Source: Actinomycetota bacterium
Lineage (GTDB): Bacteria > Actinomycetota > Acidimicrobiia > Acidimicrobiales > AC-25
Length of the DNA stretch: 14,842 bases
NCBI GenBank assembly: GCA_005888395.1
Contig: VAXF01000107.1
Span: 1 to 14,842, forward strand
Reading direction: 5' to 3'
Positions 1 through 7,104 of the stretch are shown here, piece by piece. Made by a program: the position numbers and the translations under genes. The notes beneath the pieces are model-generated. The model was not told the origin of the DNA. It searched no databases and saw nothing but the letters and a program-made list of their open reading frames with translations. How positions within the stretch are numbered: the first letter of the stretch is position 1; each line of letters begins with the position of its first letter.

Positions 1-577
1 CTTCCGATCGGTGTTGGTGGCGGTCAAGGCCGGCATCATGAACCTGTTGTCGATCGGCGCGGCCTACGGCGTGATCGTCGCCATCTTCCAGTGGGGTTGG
101 TTGCGCAACGTGGTCGGCATCGGCCGGCCGGGGCCCATCGAGTTCTGGGTGCCGATGATGCTGTTCACCGTGCTCTTCGGGCTGTCGATGGACTACGAGG
201 TCTTCTTGCTGTCCCGGGTGCGCGAGGAGTACCTGGTCAGCGGCGACAACGCCGCCGCAGTGGCCGACGGGCTGGCCTCTACCGCACGGGTGATCACCGC
301 GGCGGCGGCCATCATGATCGCGGTCTTCATGTCGTTCGTCCTCGGCGACCTGCGCGTGCTCAAGCTGCTCGGCCTCGGGCTGGCCACCGCGATCTTCATC
401 GACGCCAGCATCGTGCGCATGGTCCTCGTGCCGGCGACCATGGAGCTCCTGGGAAACGCCAACTGGTGGCTGCCGAAGTGGCTCGATCGCGCGGTTCCCC
501 GTATCAGCGTCGACGCACCTCCCGACTTCGCCACACTGCGGCCGACGGAGCGGGCCCCAGAGCAAGTCGGCGTCTGA
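1..577 (+). CDS. MMPL/RND-family transporter, C-terminal end (5' truncated)
   Basis: This is the last ~190 residues of an MMPL-type RND exporter; the reading frame is open at the window edge, with the first whole codon at base 2. Several hydrophobic segments are visible, and the stretch GLSMDYEVFLLSRVREEYL is the family signature of the second membrane half. Its Asp-Tyr pair corresponds to the proton-relay residues of MmpL proteins. The conserved AGIMNLLSIGAAYG and IDASIVRMVLVPA segments are also present. It ends in a short polar cytoplasmic tail after a Trp-rich NANWWLPKWLD motif. Family members move lipids or hydrophobic compounds across the inner membrane using the proton gradient; the substrate cannot be read from this fragment. 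The internal GTG at 11 is not the real start because the homologous sequence continues upstream. Confidence 0.93.
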   Translation, partial: FRSVLVAVKAGIMNLLSIGAAYGVIVAIFQWGWLRNVVGIGRPGPIEFWVPMMLFTVLFGLSMDYEVFLLSRVREEYLVSGDNAAAVADGLASTARVITAAAAIMIAVFMSFVLGDLRVLKLLGLGLATAIFIDASIVRMVLVPATMELLGNANWWLPKWLDRAVPRISVDAPPDFATLRPTERAPEQVGV

Positions 578-624
578 GCGAAACTGGTTTGTGGGGCGCG
601 CTTCGCCGGCGGCACGCTGTCGCG

Positions 625-1467
625 GTGGGCGATCTGGCGAGCGACACCGCGGTCGAGCCGTGCGGCGACGGACGCTACCGGGCGACCTTGAGCGCCGATT
701 GGGAGATCTGGGGGCCGATGGGCGGGTACGTGGCCGCGTGCGCGCTGCGGGCCGCGGGGGCCTCGAGCGAGCACCCGCGCCCGGCGGCATTCACCTGCCA
801 CTACCTGGGTGTCGCCCGGTTCGAGCCGGTCGACATCCGCGTCGAGACCCGCAAGGGTGGCCGCAACGCGAGCTCGCAGCGCGTCGAGATCACCCAGGAC
901 GGCCGCCCGATCCTCGACGCCATGGTGTGGAGCGCGGCCGACGTCGACGGCCTCGAACACGACGAGACGGTGGCGCCTGACGTCCCGGGCCCCGAACGCC
1001 TTCCCGACATCAGGGAGCTCCTCCCGGACGACGCCGCCGGGCCGCCGTTCCCGTTCTGGAACAACCTCGAGGCCAAGCCGCTCGAGTTCGAGGTGGATTG
1101 GCCCCCGGACGGGCCCCGACCGGCGCGATGGCAGGAGTGGTTGCGCTTCACGCCCACGGCGACGTTCGAGGACCCTTGGGTCGACGCGGCGCGCTGTGTG
1201 ATCCTCGTCGACCTTCCGAGCTGGCCGTCGGCCCACCGGCCCCATGCCTGGAAGCAGCCGCCGTACATGGCGCCGACGCTCGACCTCAACGTCGCGTTCC
1301 ACCGTCCGCCGAGCGGCGAGGACTGGCTGCTGTGCGACGGTGCCGCGCCCCTTTCCACGACCGGGCTCTTTGGCTGGAACGCGCGCGTCTGGTCGCCGGG
1401 CGGCCGGCTCCATGCATCGGGTGGAGGACAGTGCCTCTACCGACGGATGCCCGCCGGCGCCGGCTGA
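625..1467 (+). CDS. Acyl-CoA thioesterase-like protein (double hotdog fold)
   Basis: A 280-residue protein resembling the TesB-like / 4HBT_3 acyl-CoA thioesterase group. The N-terminal part has the typical opening (DTAVEPCGDGRYRA, then WEIWGPMGGYVAA at residues ~27-39), which is the first hotdog with its helix. A second hotdog is suggested by the C-terminal half (PYMAPTLDLNVAFHR, then LFGWNARVWSPGG and QCLYR near the end). The family hydrolyses acyl-CoA thioesters in the cytoplasm; chain-length preference is not visible. I chose GTG 625 because family similarity begins just after it; the frame is open further upstream but that part is only the shadow of the MMPL gene. There is no good ribosome-binding site, so a start at TTG 589 is possible. 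It follows the transporter by 47 nt and may be co-transcribed. Confidence 0.75.
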   Translation: MGDLASDTAVEPCGDGRYRATLSADWEIWGPMGGYVAACALRAAGASSEHPRPAAFTCHYLGVARFEPVDIRVETRKGGRNASSQRVEITQDGRPILDAMVWSAADVDGLEHDETVAPDVPGPERLPDIRELLPDDAAGPPFPFWNNLEAKPLEFEVDWPPDGPRPARWQEWLRFTPTATFEDPWVDAARCVILVDLPSWPSAHRPHAWKQPPYMAPTLDLNVAFHRPPSGEDWLLCDGAAPLSTTGLFGWNARVWSPGGRLHASGGGQCLYRRMPAGAG

Positions 1468-1555
1468 GGCGGACTACCTGCAACCACCCGATCGGGCTAT
1501 CGACGTCAGCCATCGCGTGCGCGAGAACGGCTTGGGGACGCTCGTCGGGCCGACC

Positions 1556-1560
1556 GGAGG
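1556..1560 (+). promoter_or_regulatory. Ribosome-binding site of the secreted Asp-box protein
   Basis: GGAGG lies 3 nt before GTG 1564 and 6 nt before the in-frame TTG 1567. The usual 5-9 nt spacing favours the TTG, although GTG 1564 is the outermost start. It is one of the few clear Shine-Dalgarno sequences in the window. The 96-nt gap from 1468 to here shows no obvious terminator or -10 box. Confidence 0.6.
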
Positions 1561-1563
1561 TGT

Positions 1564-3009
1564 GTGTTGGGCACGAGGTCCGCACGGCTCGCCGTGCTGG
1601 CGGGGCTGGCGGCGCTCGTCGCGTGGGGTACTCCAGCCGCGGCCACGACCGCCCCGGTGTTCCGTCCGGGCCTCCACCTGAGGGCGCCGTCGTTACCCTC
1701 GTCGTTACCTCCGGGGTTCTTGAACAACCTGACCGTGGCCGAGCCCAGCATCCGGGTCGACTCGGGCGGGCGGATGTACGTGATCGCTCCCGACTCGGCG
1801 CCGATCGGTTGCGAGCTGTGGGAGGTGCCGTCGACCCTGGCGTCGCAGACGTTCCTCGGGGCACCCGACGGTGGGCTCGGAGGCGGTGACTGCGACCTCG
1901 CGGTGAGCGCGAAGCCGGTGTCGGGCTCGACGTTCCCGACCGTCTCGTACTCGAGCTTGTCGCTGCCGAACATCACCGTGGGCAAGTCGACCAATGGTGG
2001 AGCCACGTTCACGACGCCGAACCCGCTCGCGACGCAGACCCTCGGCGACGACAGGCAGTGGAACGCCGCCGGCGAGGGCAACGTCGTGTACCTGAGCTAC
2101 CACATCCTCGAGACGAACAACATCGCCGTGTCCCGCTCGACCGACGGCGGCGCGACCTACCTGTTCCGCGGCCTGGCGATCGACACCGACCACATCGGGC
2201 AGGCCCTCTACAACAACGAGCTTGGCCCGATCGTCGTCGACATGCATTCGGGGCTGAACCCGAAGCCCGTGTACACGATCTTCACCGCGCCGGCCACGCT
2301 CACCGAGAACATCAACACCGTCGCCGGCTCGACCCAGACCGCCAACCACGCGCTGTACCTCGCGTCGTCCTACGACGGTGGCGCCACGTGGAGGGACGCG
2401 CCCATCTACGTCGGGCCCGACATCAACACGACGTACGACCACATCTTCCCGTCCCTCGGTGCCGACTCCGGCGGCGGACTGTGGGCGGCATGGACCAGCC
2501 GGAACGGTGACGGCACCGTCCAGCACGTCTACGCGACGTACGCCAAGCCGACCAACGGCACCCAGACCCACGTGTGGTCGGTGCCCGCGCAGATCGACCA
2601 GACCGCGGGCGTGGCCAAGCTCTTCCCGTGGATCGTCGGCGGCGGCTCGGCGCGCGCCGACCTGGTCTGGTACCAGGGCACCCAGCCGACGAACGAGGAC
2701 ACGTCAAACGACTGGACGGTGCGCTTCGCCCAGCTCACCAGGACCAACGGTGGGATCGCCAGCGTCCAGGCGCAGGCCAGCGATCACGTCATCCACCACG
2801 GCCAGATCTGCACGACCGGCGTGGAGTGCACGTTCGGCGGGGACCGCACCCTGCTCGACTTCTTCCAGGTGGCGGTGACGCCCGACGGCCGCGCCGCCAT
2901 CGCCTGGGCCGATGACTCGTTGTCAGCGGGGATAGGCCAGATCTACGTGACCGTCCAGTGCGGGGGAACGAGCGCGAAGACGGGCGGAGGCCTCAAGAGC
3001 ACCTGCTGA
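1564..3009 (+). CDS. Secreted Asp-box (BNR-like, sialidase-superfamily fold) protein
   Basis: A 481-residue exported protein. Residues 1-27 form a signal peptide: Arg residues at 5 and 8, a hydrophobic Ala/Leu/Val core, and an Ala-rich cleavage region (PAAAT). Three Asp-box motifs (S-x-D/N-x-G-x-T-aromatic) are visible at residues 142-149 (STNGGATF), 192-199 (STDGGATY) and 269-276 (SYDGGATW). They mark turns between blades of a beta-propeller, as in sialidases and related secreted proteins. The GDDRQW element near 161-166 is shared with similar actinobacterial secreted proteins. I see no convincing arginine triad, so sialidase activity should not be assumed; carbohydrate binding or another extracellular role is equally likely. 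Cysteines near the C-terminus may form disulfides. The start is GTG 1564 or TTG 1567 (see the ribosome-binding site). Confidence 0.8.
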   Translation: MLGTRSARLAVLAGLAALVAWGTPAAATTAPVFRPGLHLRAPSLPSSLPPGFLNNLTVAEPSIRVDSGGRMYVIAPDSAPIGCELWEVPSTLASQTFLGAPDGGLGGGDCDLAVSAKPVSGSTFPTVSYSSLSLPNITVGKSTNGGATFTTPNPLATQTLGDDRQWNAAGEGNVVYLSYHILETNNIAVSRSTDGGATYLFRGLAIDTDHIGQALYNNELGPIVVDMHSGLNPKPVYTIFTAPATLTENINTVAGSTQTANHALYLASSYDGGATWRDAPIYVGPDINTTYDHIFPSLGADSGGGLWAAWTSRNGDGTVQHVYATYAKPTNGTQTHVWSVPAQIDQTAGVAKLFPWIVGGGSARADLVWYQGTQPTNEDTSNDWTVRFAQLTRTNGGIASVQAQASDHVIHHGQICTTGVECTFGGDRTLLDFFQVAVTPDGRAAIAWADDSLSAGIGQIYVTVQCGGTSAKTGGGLKSTC

Positions 3010-3040
3010 TCGGGTCGCGCTGGTGCATGCTCGCGGGGCC

Positions 3041-3748
3041 GTGGCGCTCGAGGCCGTCGTCTTCGACTGGGGTGGGACGCTCACGCCGTTCGTGGCCGCC
3101 GAGCTCGCCGATGCATGGCGGCTGGCGGCGCGCCACATCGCCCCCGACCGCGAAGACGAGCTCACCGCACAGCTGGTCGCCGTCGAAGAGGCGTTCTGGC
3201 AGACCACCTCGACCACGCAGCGCAGCGGTACGCTGGCCGACCTGCTGGCGGCAGCGACGCGCGCGCTGCATCTCGACGTCGCCGAGGTGCTGCTCGAGGA
3301 GGCGGCCGTCGTCCACCTCGACGCGTGGACGCCGCACGTGCGTCACGATCCCGACGCCGTGCCGACGATCGCCGAGCTACGCGGCCGCGGCCTGCGCATC
3401 GGCATGCTGTCGAACACGCACTGGCCCCGCCACTTCCACGAGCGGTTCCTCGCGCGTGACGGGCTGGCCGAGCTGATCGAGACGCGCCGCTACACCAGCG
3501 AGATGTCGTTCCAGAAGCCGCACGCGTCGGCCTTCCATGCCGTTCTACGCGACCTCGACGTCGACGACCCCGGGCGCGCCGTGTTCGTCGGCGACCGGCC
3601 CTGGGACGACATCCACGGCGCCAAGAACGTCGGGATGCGTGCCGTTCTGCGGCGCAACCCCGAGGTCCCCGGTCACGACGTCGAGCCCGACGCTGTGATC
3701 GAGCGACTTCCGGAGTTGCCTGCCGTCATCGACCGGCTCGGCGCCTGA
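3041..3748 (+). CDS. HAD-superfamily hydrolase (subfamily IA-like) with variant motif I
   Basis: A 235-residue haloacid-dehalogenase-type hydrolase. Motif I is FDWGGT with the nucleophile Asp9; motif II is LSNT (residues 123-126); motif III is the Lys of QKPH (Lys159); motif IV is VGDRPWDDIHGAK (Asp185, with Asp189/190). Residues between motif I and II form a helical cap typical of subfamily I. The usual DxDGT has Gly where the second Asp (acid/base) sits, recalling the DxAGT motif of phosphonoacetaldehyde hydrolase. The substrate is therefore unclear and may not be an ordinary phosphate monoester. GTG 3041 gives the compact N-terminus usual for the family (nucleophile near residue 9); GTG 3023 would add six residues. 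It follows the secreted protein by 31 nt without a clear ribosome-binding site. Confidence 0.85.
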   Translation: MALEAVVFDWGGTLTPFVAAELADAWRLAARHIAPDREDELTAQLVAVEEAFWQTTSTTQRSGTLADLLAAATRALHLDVAEVLLEEAAVVHLDAWTPHVRHDPDAVPTIAELRGRGLRIGMLSNTHWPRHFHERFLARDGLAELIETRRYTSEMSFQKPHASAFHAVLRDLDVDDPGRAVFVGDRPWDDIHGAKNVGMRAVLRRNPEVPGHDVEPDAVIERLPELPAVIDRLGA

Positions 3749-3758
3749 CCTGTCCCAT

Positions 3759-3764
3759 TACAGT
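3759..3764 (+). promoter_or_regulatory. Possible -10 box of a leaderless promoter for the SDR at 3773
   Basis: TACAGT matches the actinobacterial -10 pattern TANNNT and lies 8 nt before the ATG, with no Shine-Dalgarno sequence in the 24-nt gap after the HAD gene. Transcription would begin about 2 nt before or at the start codon. No convincing -35 box is visible. Confidence 0.4.
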
Positions 3765-3772
3765 CCCTTCCC

Positions 3773-4540
3773 ATGCGGATCGACGGAGCAGCGGCACTCG
3801 TCACGGGTGGGGCATCGGGCCTGGGGGAGGCGACGGTACGGCAGCTCGTGGGCGCGGGCGCGTCTGTCACCATCGTCGATCGAGACGAGGCCCGCGGCGA
3901 CGCGCTGGCCAAGGAGCTCGGCGACCGGGTGGGCGTCGCCGCCGCCGACGTCGCCGACGAGGAGCAGGTGCGCGCCGCTCTGGCCCAGGCTCAGCAGAGT
4001 GGTCCCGTGCGTATTGCCGTCAACTGCGCCGGCATCGGCTGGGCGTCGCGGGTCGTCGCCAAGGACGGCACTCCCCACGACCTCGGCCTCTTCAGCAAAG
4101 TCGTGCAGGTAAACCTCATCGGCACGTTCAACGTGCTGCGTCTGGCCGCGCAGGCGATGGCGTCGACCGACGTGCTCGACGGCGGTGAGCGCGGTGTGAT
4201 CGTCAACACCGCGTCGATCGCCGCGTTCGACGGTCAGATCGGCCAGTGCGCGTACTCGGCGTCGAAGGGAGGGGTGGTTGGGCTCACCCTGCCGGCGGCG
4301 CGCGATCTCGCGTCGGTCGGCGTGCGAGTGGTCACCATCGCCCCGGGCACGTTCGAGACGCCCATGCTGGGCACGCTGCCGGAGGAGGGCCGCCAGGCGC
4401 TGGCGGCGCAAGTGCCGTTCCCCCGCCGGCTCGGACGGCCCGAGGAGTACGCGGCGCTCGTGCAGCACATCTGCGAGAACACCATGCTCAACGGCGAGAC
4501 CATCCGCCTCGACGGGGCGCTGCGCATGCCCCCGAAGTAG
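3773..4540 (+). CDS. SDR oxidoreductase, type-2 3-hydroxyacyl-CoA dehydrogenase-like
   Basis: A 255-residue classical short-chain dehydrogenase. It has the dinucleotide motif TGGASGLG (residues 11-18), Asp36 at the end of strand 2 (favouring NAD over NADP), NCAG (84-87), Asn114, catalytic Ser148, and YSASK with Tyr161 and Lys165. The overall pattern (VNCAGIGWA, a long insert before NTASIAAFDGQIGQ, LPAARDLA, LNGETIRLDGALRM at the end) is that of HSD10-like 3-hydroxyacyl-CoA dehydrogenases. These act in beta-oxidation of straight or branched acyl-CoAs in the cytoplasm. Substrate assignment is by family resemblance only. The stop codon overlaps the GTG of the next gene by one base, indicating coupled translation. 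Confidence 0.88.
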   Translation: MRIDGAAALVTGGASGLGEATVRQLVGAGASVTIVDRDEARGDALAKELGDRVGVAAADVADEEQVRAALAQAQQSGPVRIAVNCAGIGWASRVVAKDGTPHDLGLFSKVVQVNLIGTFNVLRLAAQAMASTDVLDGGERGVIVNTASIAAFDGQIGQCAYSASKGGVVGLTLPAARDLASVGVRVVTIAPGTFETPMLGTLPEEGRQALAAQVPFPRRLGRPEEYAALVQHICENTMLNGETIRLDGALRMPPK

Positions 4541-5028
4541 TGCGCTCGTACTACGAGATCCTCGGCGTGGCGGCCACGGCGTCTCGGGACGAGATCCGTC
4601 GGGCCTATCTCGCCGGGGCCCGCCGCCTGCACCCCGACACGGGGGCCGCGGACCAGCGCGGCATGCAGGTGCTCAACGAGGCGTGGACGGTGCTGCGCGA
4701 CCCACGCCGCCGCCGCGCCTACGACCGCACGCTGGGGCTGCCCGCGGAGACGCCGCGGGCGTCACCCACGTTCGTGCCGCTGGCGTTCGACGACGACGAG
4801 TACGTCGCGGCCGACCTCGTCGAGGGGCCGCTGCGGCCGAGCCGGGTCGGCGACACCGCCCTCCTGGTGCCGGCGGGCCTGCTCGTCGGCGCGATCGCCT
4901 CGGTGATGCTGGCGGCGATGACGGCGAACGAGTTCCTCCTGGCGCTGGCCTTCCTCCTCGGCGTCCTCGCGGTCGCCACCTTCTTGATCGCCCCCCTCCT
5001 GGTCATGGTCCGTCAACGTCGGAATTAG
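4540..5028 (+). CDS. Membrane-anchored J-domain (DnaJ-like) protein
   Basis: A 162-residue protein with an N-terminal J domain (residues 2-64: SYYEILGV, the HPD motif at 31-33, a helix ending NEAWTVLRDPRRRRAYDR). The HPD motif stimulates the ATPase of a DnaK-type Hsp70. A Pro/acidic linker (~66-100) follows, then two membrane segments (~107-127 and ~131-156) and a short basic tail. There is no Gly/Phe region, zinc finger or substrate-binding domain, so it is a type III J protein that would recruit Hsp70 to the membrane. GTG 4540 shares its G with the TAG of the SDR, giving a start exactly at the J-domain N-terminus. Its client is unknown. Confidence 0.85.
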   Translation: MRSYYEILGVAATASRDEIRRAYLAGARRLHPDTGAADQRGMQVLNEAWTVLRDPRRRRAYDRTLGLPAETPRASPTFVPLAFDDDEYVAADLVEGPLRPSRVGDTALLVPAGLLVGAIASVMLAAMTANEFLLALAFLLGVLAVATFLIAPLLVMVRQRRN

Positions 5029-5031
5029 GCT
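5026..5031 (+). promoter_or_regulatory. Likely -10 box of a leaderless promoter for the aldo/keto reductase
   Basis: TAGGCT fits TANNNT and is followed by exactly 6 nt and then the ATG, so the A of the start codon would be the +1 base. The TAG of the box is the stop codon of the J-domain gene. There is no Shine-Dalgarno sequence, and no recognisable -35 box at 16-19 nt. Confidence 0.5.
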
Positions 5032-5037
5032 GCTTTC

Positions 5038-6006
5038 ATGCGCTATGTCGAGGTCAACGGTGTCCGTCTCTCGTCGATCGGGCTGGGCTGCTGGCAGTTC
5101 GGCTCCCGCGAGTGGGGGTACGGCAAGGACTACGTCGAGAACGAGGCGGGCGGCATCGTGCGCCGCGCCCTCGAGCTCGGCATCACCCTGATCGACACGG
5201 CCGAGGTCTACGGCTTCGGCACGTCCGAGCGCGTCGTGGGGCAGGCGCTGGCCGACAGGCGTTCCGAGGCGTTCGTCGCCACCAAAGTCCTACCCGTGAT
5301 GCCGCTGGCGCCGATCGTCGTGCAGCGCGGCCGGGGCAGCGCCCGCCGGCTGCAGACGCAGAAGATCGATCTGTACCAGATCCACTGGCCGAACCCCGTC
5401 GTGCCCATCGGTCCGCAGATGACGGGCATGCGCCGGCTGCAGCAGGAAGGCGTTGTCGAGCACGTCGGCGTGAGCAACTTCTCGCTGAAGCAGTGGCAGG
5501 CCGCCGAACGCTCGCTCGGCGGGCCGGTGCTCAGCAACCAGGTCCGCTACAGCCTGGTGGCGCGCAAGCCTGACCGCGAGCTGGTGCCCTACGCGCAGCA
5601 GAACGACCGCCTCGTCATCGCCTACAGCCCGCTCGGCCAGGGACTGCTGTCTGCCAAGTACGACGCGACCAACCGGCCCACCGGGGCGGCACGCGCCAGC
5701 AACCCGCTGTTCCTGCCCGAAAACCTCGCGCGCGCCGGCGAGCTGCTCGAGGCGCTGCGCTCGGTCGCCAAGACCCACGACGCCACACCCGCGCAGGTTG
5801 CGCTGGCCTGGTTGATTCGCAAGCCCAACGTGGTGGCCATCCCGGGCGCCAGCAGCGTCAAGCAGCTCGAATCGAACGCGGCCGCCGCCGACATCGAGCT
5901 CAGCGACGACGACGACGCGCTGCTCACCGAGGCGTCCGACCGGTTCCGCCCCAAGCAGGGCATCGCCTCGATCCCCGATCTCGCGCTGGCAAGGCTGCGC
6001 CGGTAG
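5038..6006 (+). CDS. Aldo/keto reductase
   Basis: A 322-residue (alpha/beta)8-barrel NADPH-dependent oxidoreductase of the general-stress / YajO-like type. The catalytic tetrad is complete: Asp53 (IDTAEVYG), Tyr58, Lys83 (VATK) and His116 (YQIHWP). The GVSNFS motif, SPLGQGLL, and the C-terminal cofactor-binding IPGASSVKQLESN are also present. Enzymes of this family reduce aldehydes and ketones; the physiological substrate cannot be deduced. The gene is the last of the left-hand plus-strand run and ends 6 nt from the stop codon of the convergent thiH. No hairpin terminator fits in that gap. Confidence 0.92.
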   Translation: MRYVEVNGVRLSSIGLGCWQFGSREWGYGKDYVENEAGGIVRRALELGITLIDTAEVYGFGTSERVVGQALADRRSEAFVATKVLPVMPLAPIVVQRGRGSARRLQTQKIDLYQIHWPNPVVPIGPQMTGMRRLQQEGVVEHVGVSNFSLKQWQAAERSLGGPVLSNQVRYSLVARKPDRELVPYAQQNDRLVIAYSPLGQGLLSAKYDATNRPTGAARASNPLFLPENLARAGELLEALRSVAKTHDATPAQVALAWLIRKPNVVAIPGASSVKQLESNAAAADIELSDDDDALLTEASDRFRPKQGIASIPDLALARLRR

Positions 6007-6012
6007 CAGCAG

Positions 6013-7104
6013 CTAGACGCGCTCCCAGTCCTTCCACACCGGGTCGTAGCCGGCGAGCCGGAGCGCGGCGGCGACGTCGCGCGGAGACCGGTCGTCGCTC
6101 ACCTCGAACTGCGGCTCGGCATCGCTGGGCGACGCGTAGCCGCCGGGTTCGGTGTGCGAGCCTGCCGACATGTGGGTGACGCCGAGGCGGACCAGCGAGT
6201 CGCGGAACGCGGGGTTCTCTCGCGTCGAGAGCACGAGGCCGGTGTCGGGCAGCAGCAGGCGCAGCGCGCACAGCAGCTGCACGAAGTCACGGTCGTCGAC
6301 GACGTGCTCGGGCTCGAATCCTGCCGCGGGCCGGAGGCGGGGCAGCGAGATCGTCACCTCGCACCGCCACCAGCGTCTCAGCAGGGCGCGCGCGTGCGCG
6401 GCCACGGCCAGGGCATCGACTCGCCAGTCGTCCTGCAACCCAAGCAACGCGCCGATGCCCAGCCGCCGCATGCCCGCCTCGGCGCCGCGGTCGAGCGCCG
6501 TCAGCCGCCAGTCGTAGTTGCGCTTCTTCCCCTTCAGGTGCACGGCTGCGTACACGTCACGGTCGTAGGTCTCCTGGTAGACGACGAGGCCCTCGCAGCC
6601 GGCGCCGGCCAGTCGGCGGTACGTATCTGTGTCCCACACCTGCACCTCGACCGAGATCGACGGGATCTCGGGCGCGAGCGCGCTCACGCACTCGACCAGG
6701 TAGTCCTTGGAGACGATACGAGCGTGCTCGCCCGACACGAGCAGAAGGTGGCGAAACCCGCGCGCCCGAAGCTCGCGCGCCTCCGTCAGGACCTCCTCGG
6801 GCGACAGGGTGCGGCGTGGCACCTCGTTGTCGGCGCACACCGAGACACACTCGTTCGACAGGTACAGCGGCGAGAAGAGGTGGATCGTGCGACCGAAGCG
6901 CCGCACCGTGGTTTCGTGCGAGAGCCGAGCCAGCTCCTCGAGCCGGTCGCCGGCCGCGTCCGACAGCAGAGCCGCGAAATCGGCAAGGGAGCGTCGAGGA
7001 CTGCGCAGCGCGCGCTCGACGTCGAGGGGCGTGGCGTCGTCGACGTGGGCGCGCAGGCGGTCGAAGTCGGTGGCGAGGACGTCGTCGGCGGCGGTGAGCG
7101 TCAC
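6013..7104 (-). CDS. thiH: 2-iminoacetate synthase ThiH with defective radical-SAM motif
   Basis: A 363-residue homologue of ThiH, the radical-SAM enzyme that cleaves tyrosine to dehydroglycine for thiazole formation. Typical features are HLFSPLYLSNEC (residues 75-86), LLVSGEHA, VYQETYDR, RLGIGALLGL, SLPRLRPAAG and LSTRENPAFRD, with MSAGSHTEPGGY near the end. The cluster-binding motif should read CxxxCxxC followed by GF. Here it is CVSVC (Cys86, Cys90) running straight into ADNEVPRR, so about six residues including the third cysteine are absent, with the frame kept. As written it cannot bind a normal 4Fe-4S cluster and would be inactive. GTG 7104 overlaps the thiG stop by GTGA, so the two are translationally coupled. 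It may be a fresh inactivating deletion or an assembly error. Confidence 0.9.
   Translation of the reverse strand: MTLTAADDVLATDFDRLRAHVDDATPLDVERALRSPRRSLADFAALLSDAAGDRLEELARLSHETTVRRFGRTIHLFSPLYLSNECVSVCADNEVPRRTLSPEEVLTEARELRARGFRHLLLVSGEHARIVSKDYLVECVSALAPEIPSISVEVQVWDTDTYRRLAGAGCEGLVVYQETYDRDVYAAVHLKGKKRNYDWRLTALDRGAEAGMRRLGIGALLGLQDDWRVDALAVAAHARALLRRWWRCEVTISLPRLRPAAGFEPEHVVDDRDFVQLLCALRLLLPDTGLVLSTRENPAFRDSLVRLGVTHMSAGSHTEPGGYASPSDAEPQFEVSDDRSPRDVAAALRLAGYDPVWKDWERV

Noticed and set aside
91..624. N-terminal extension of the thioesterase frame across the MMPL gene
   Set aside because: The translation is Arg/Gly-rich shadow sequence of the MMPL frame; family similarity begins only after 625.
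6001..6016. Possible bidirectional terminator between the convergent aldo/keto reductase and thiH
   Set aside because: Only 6 nt separate the stop codons and no inverted repeat with a T tract is visible nearby.
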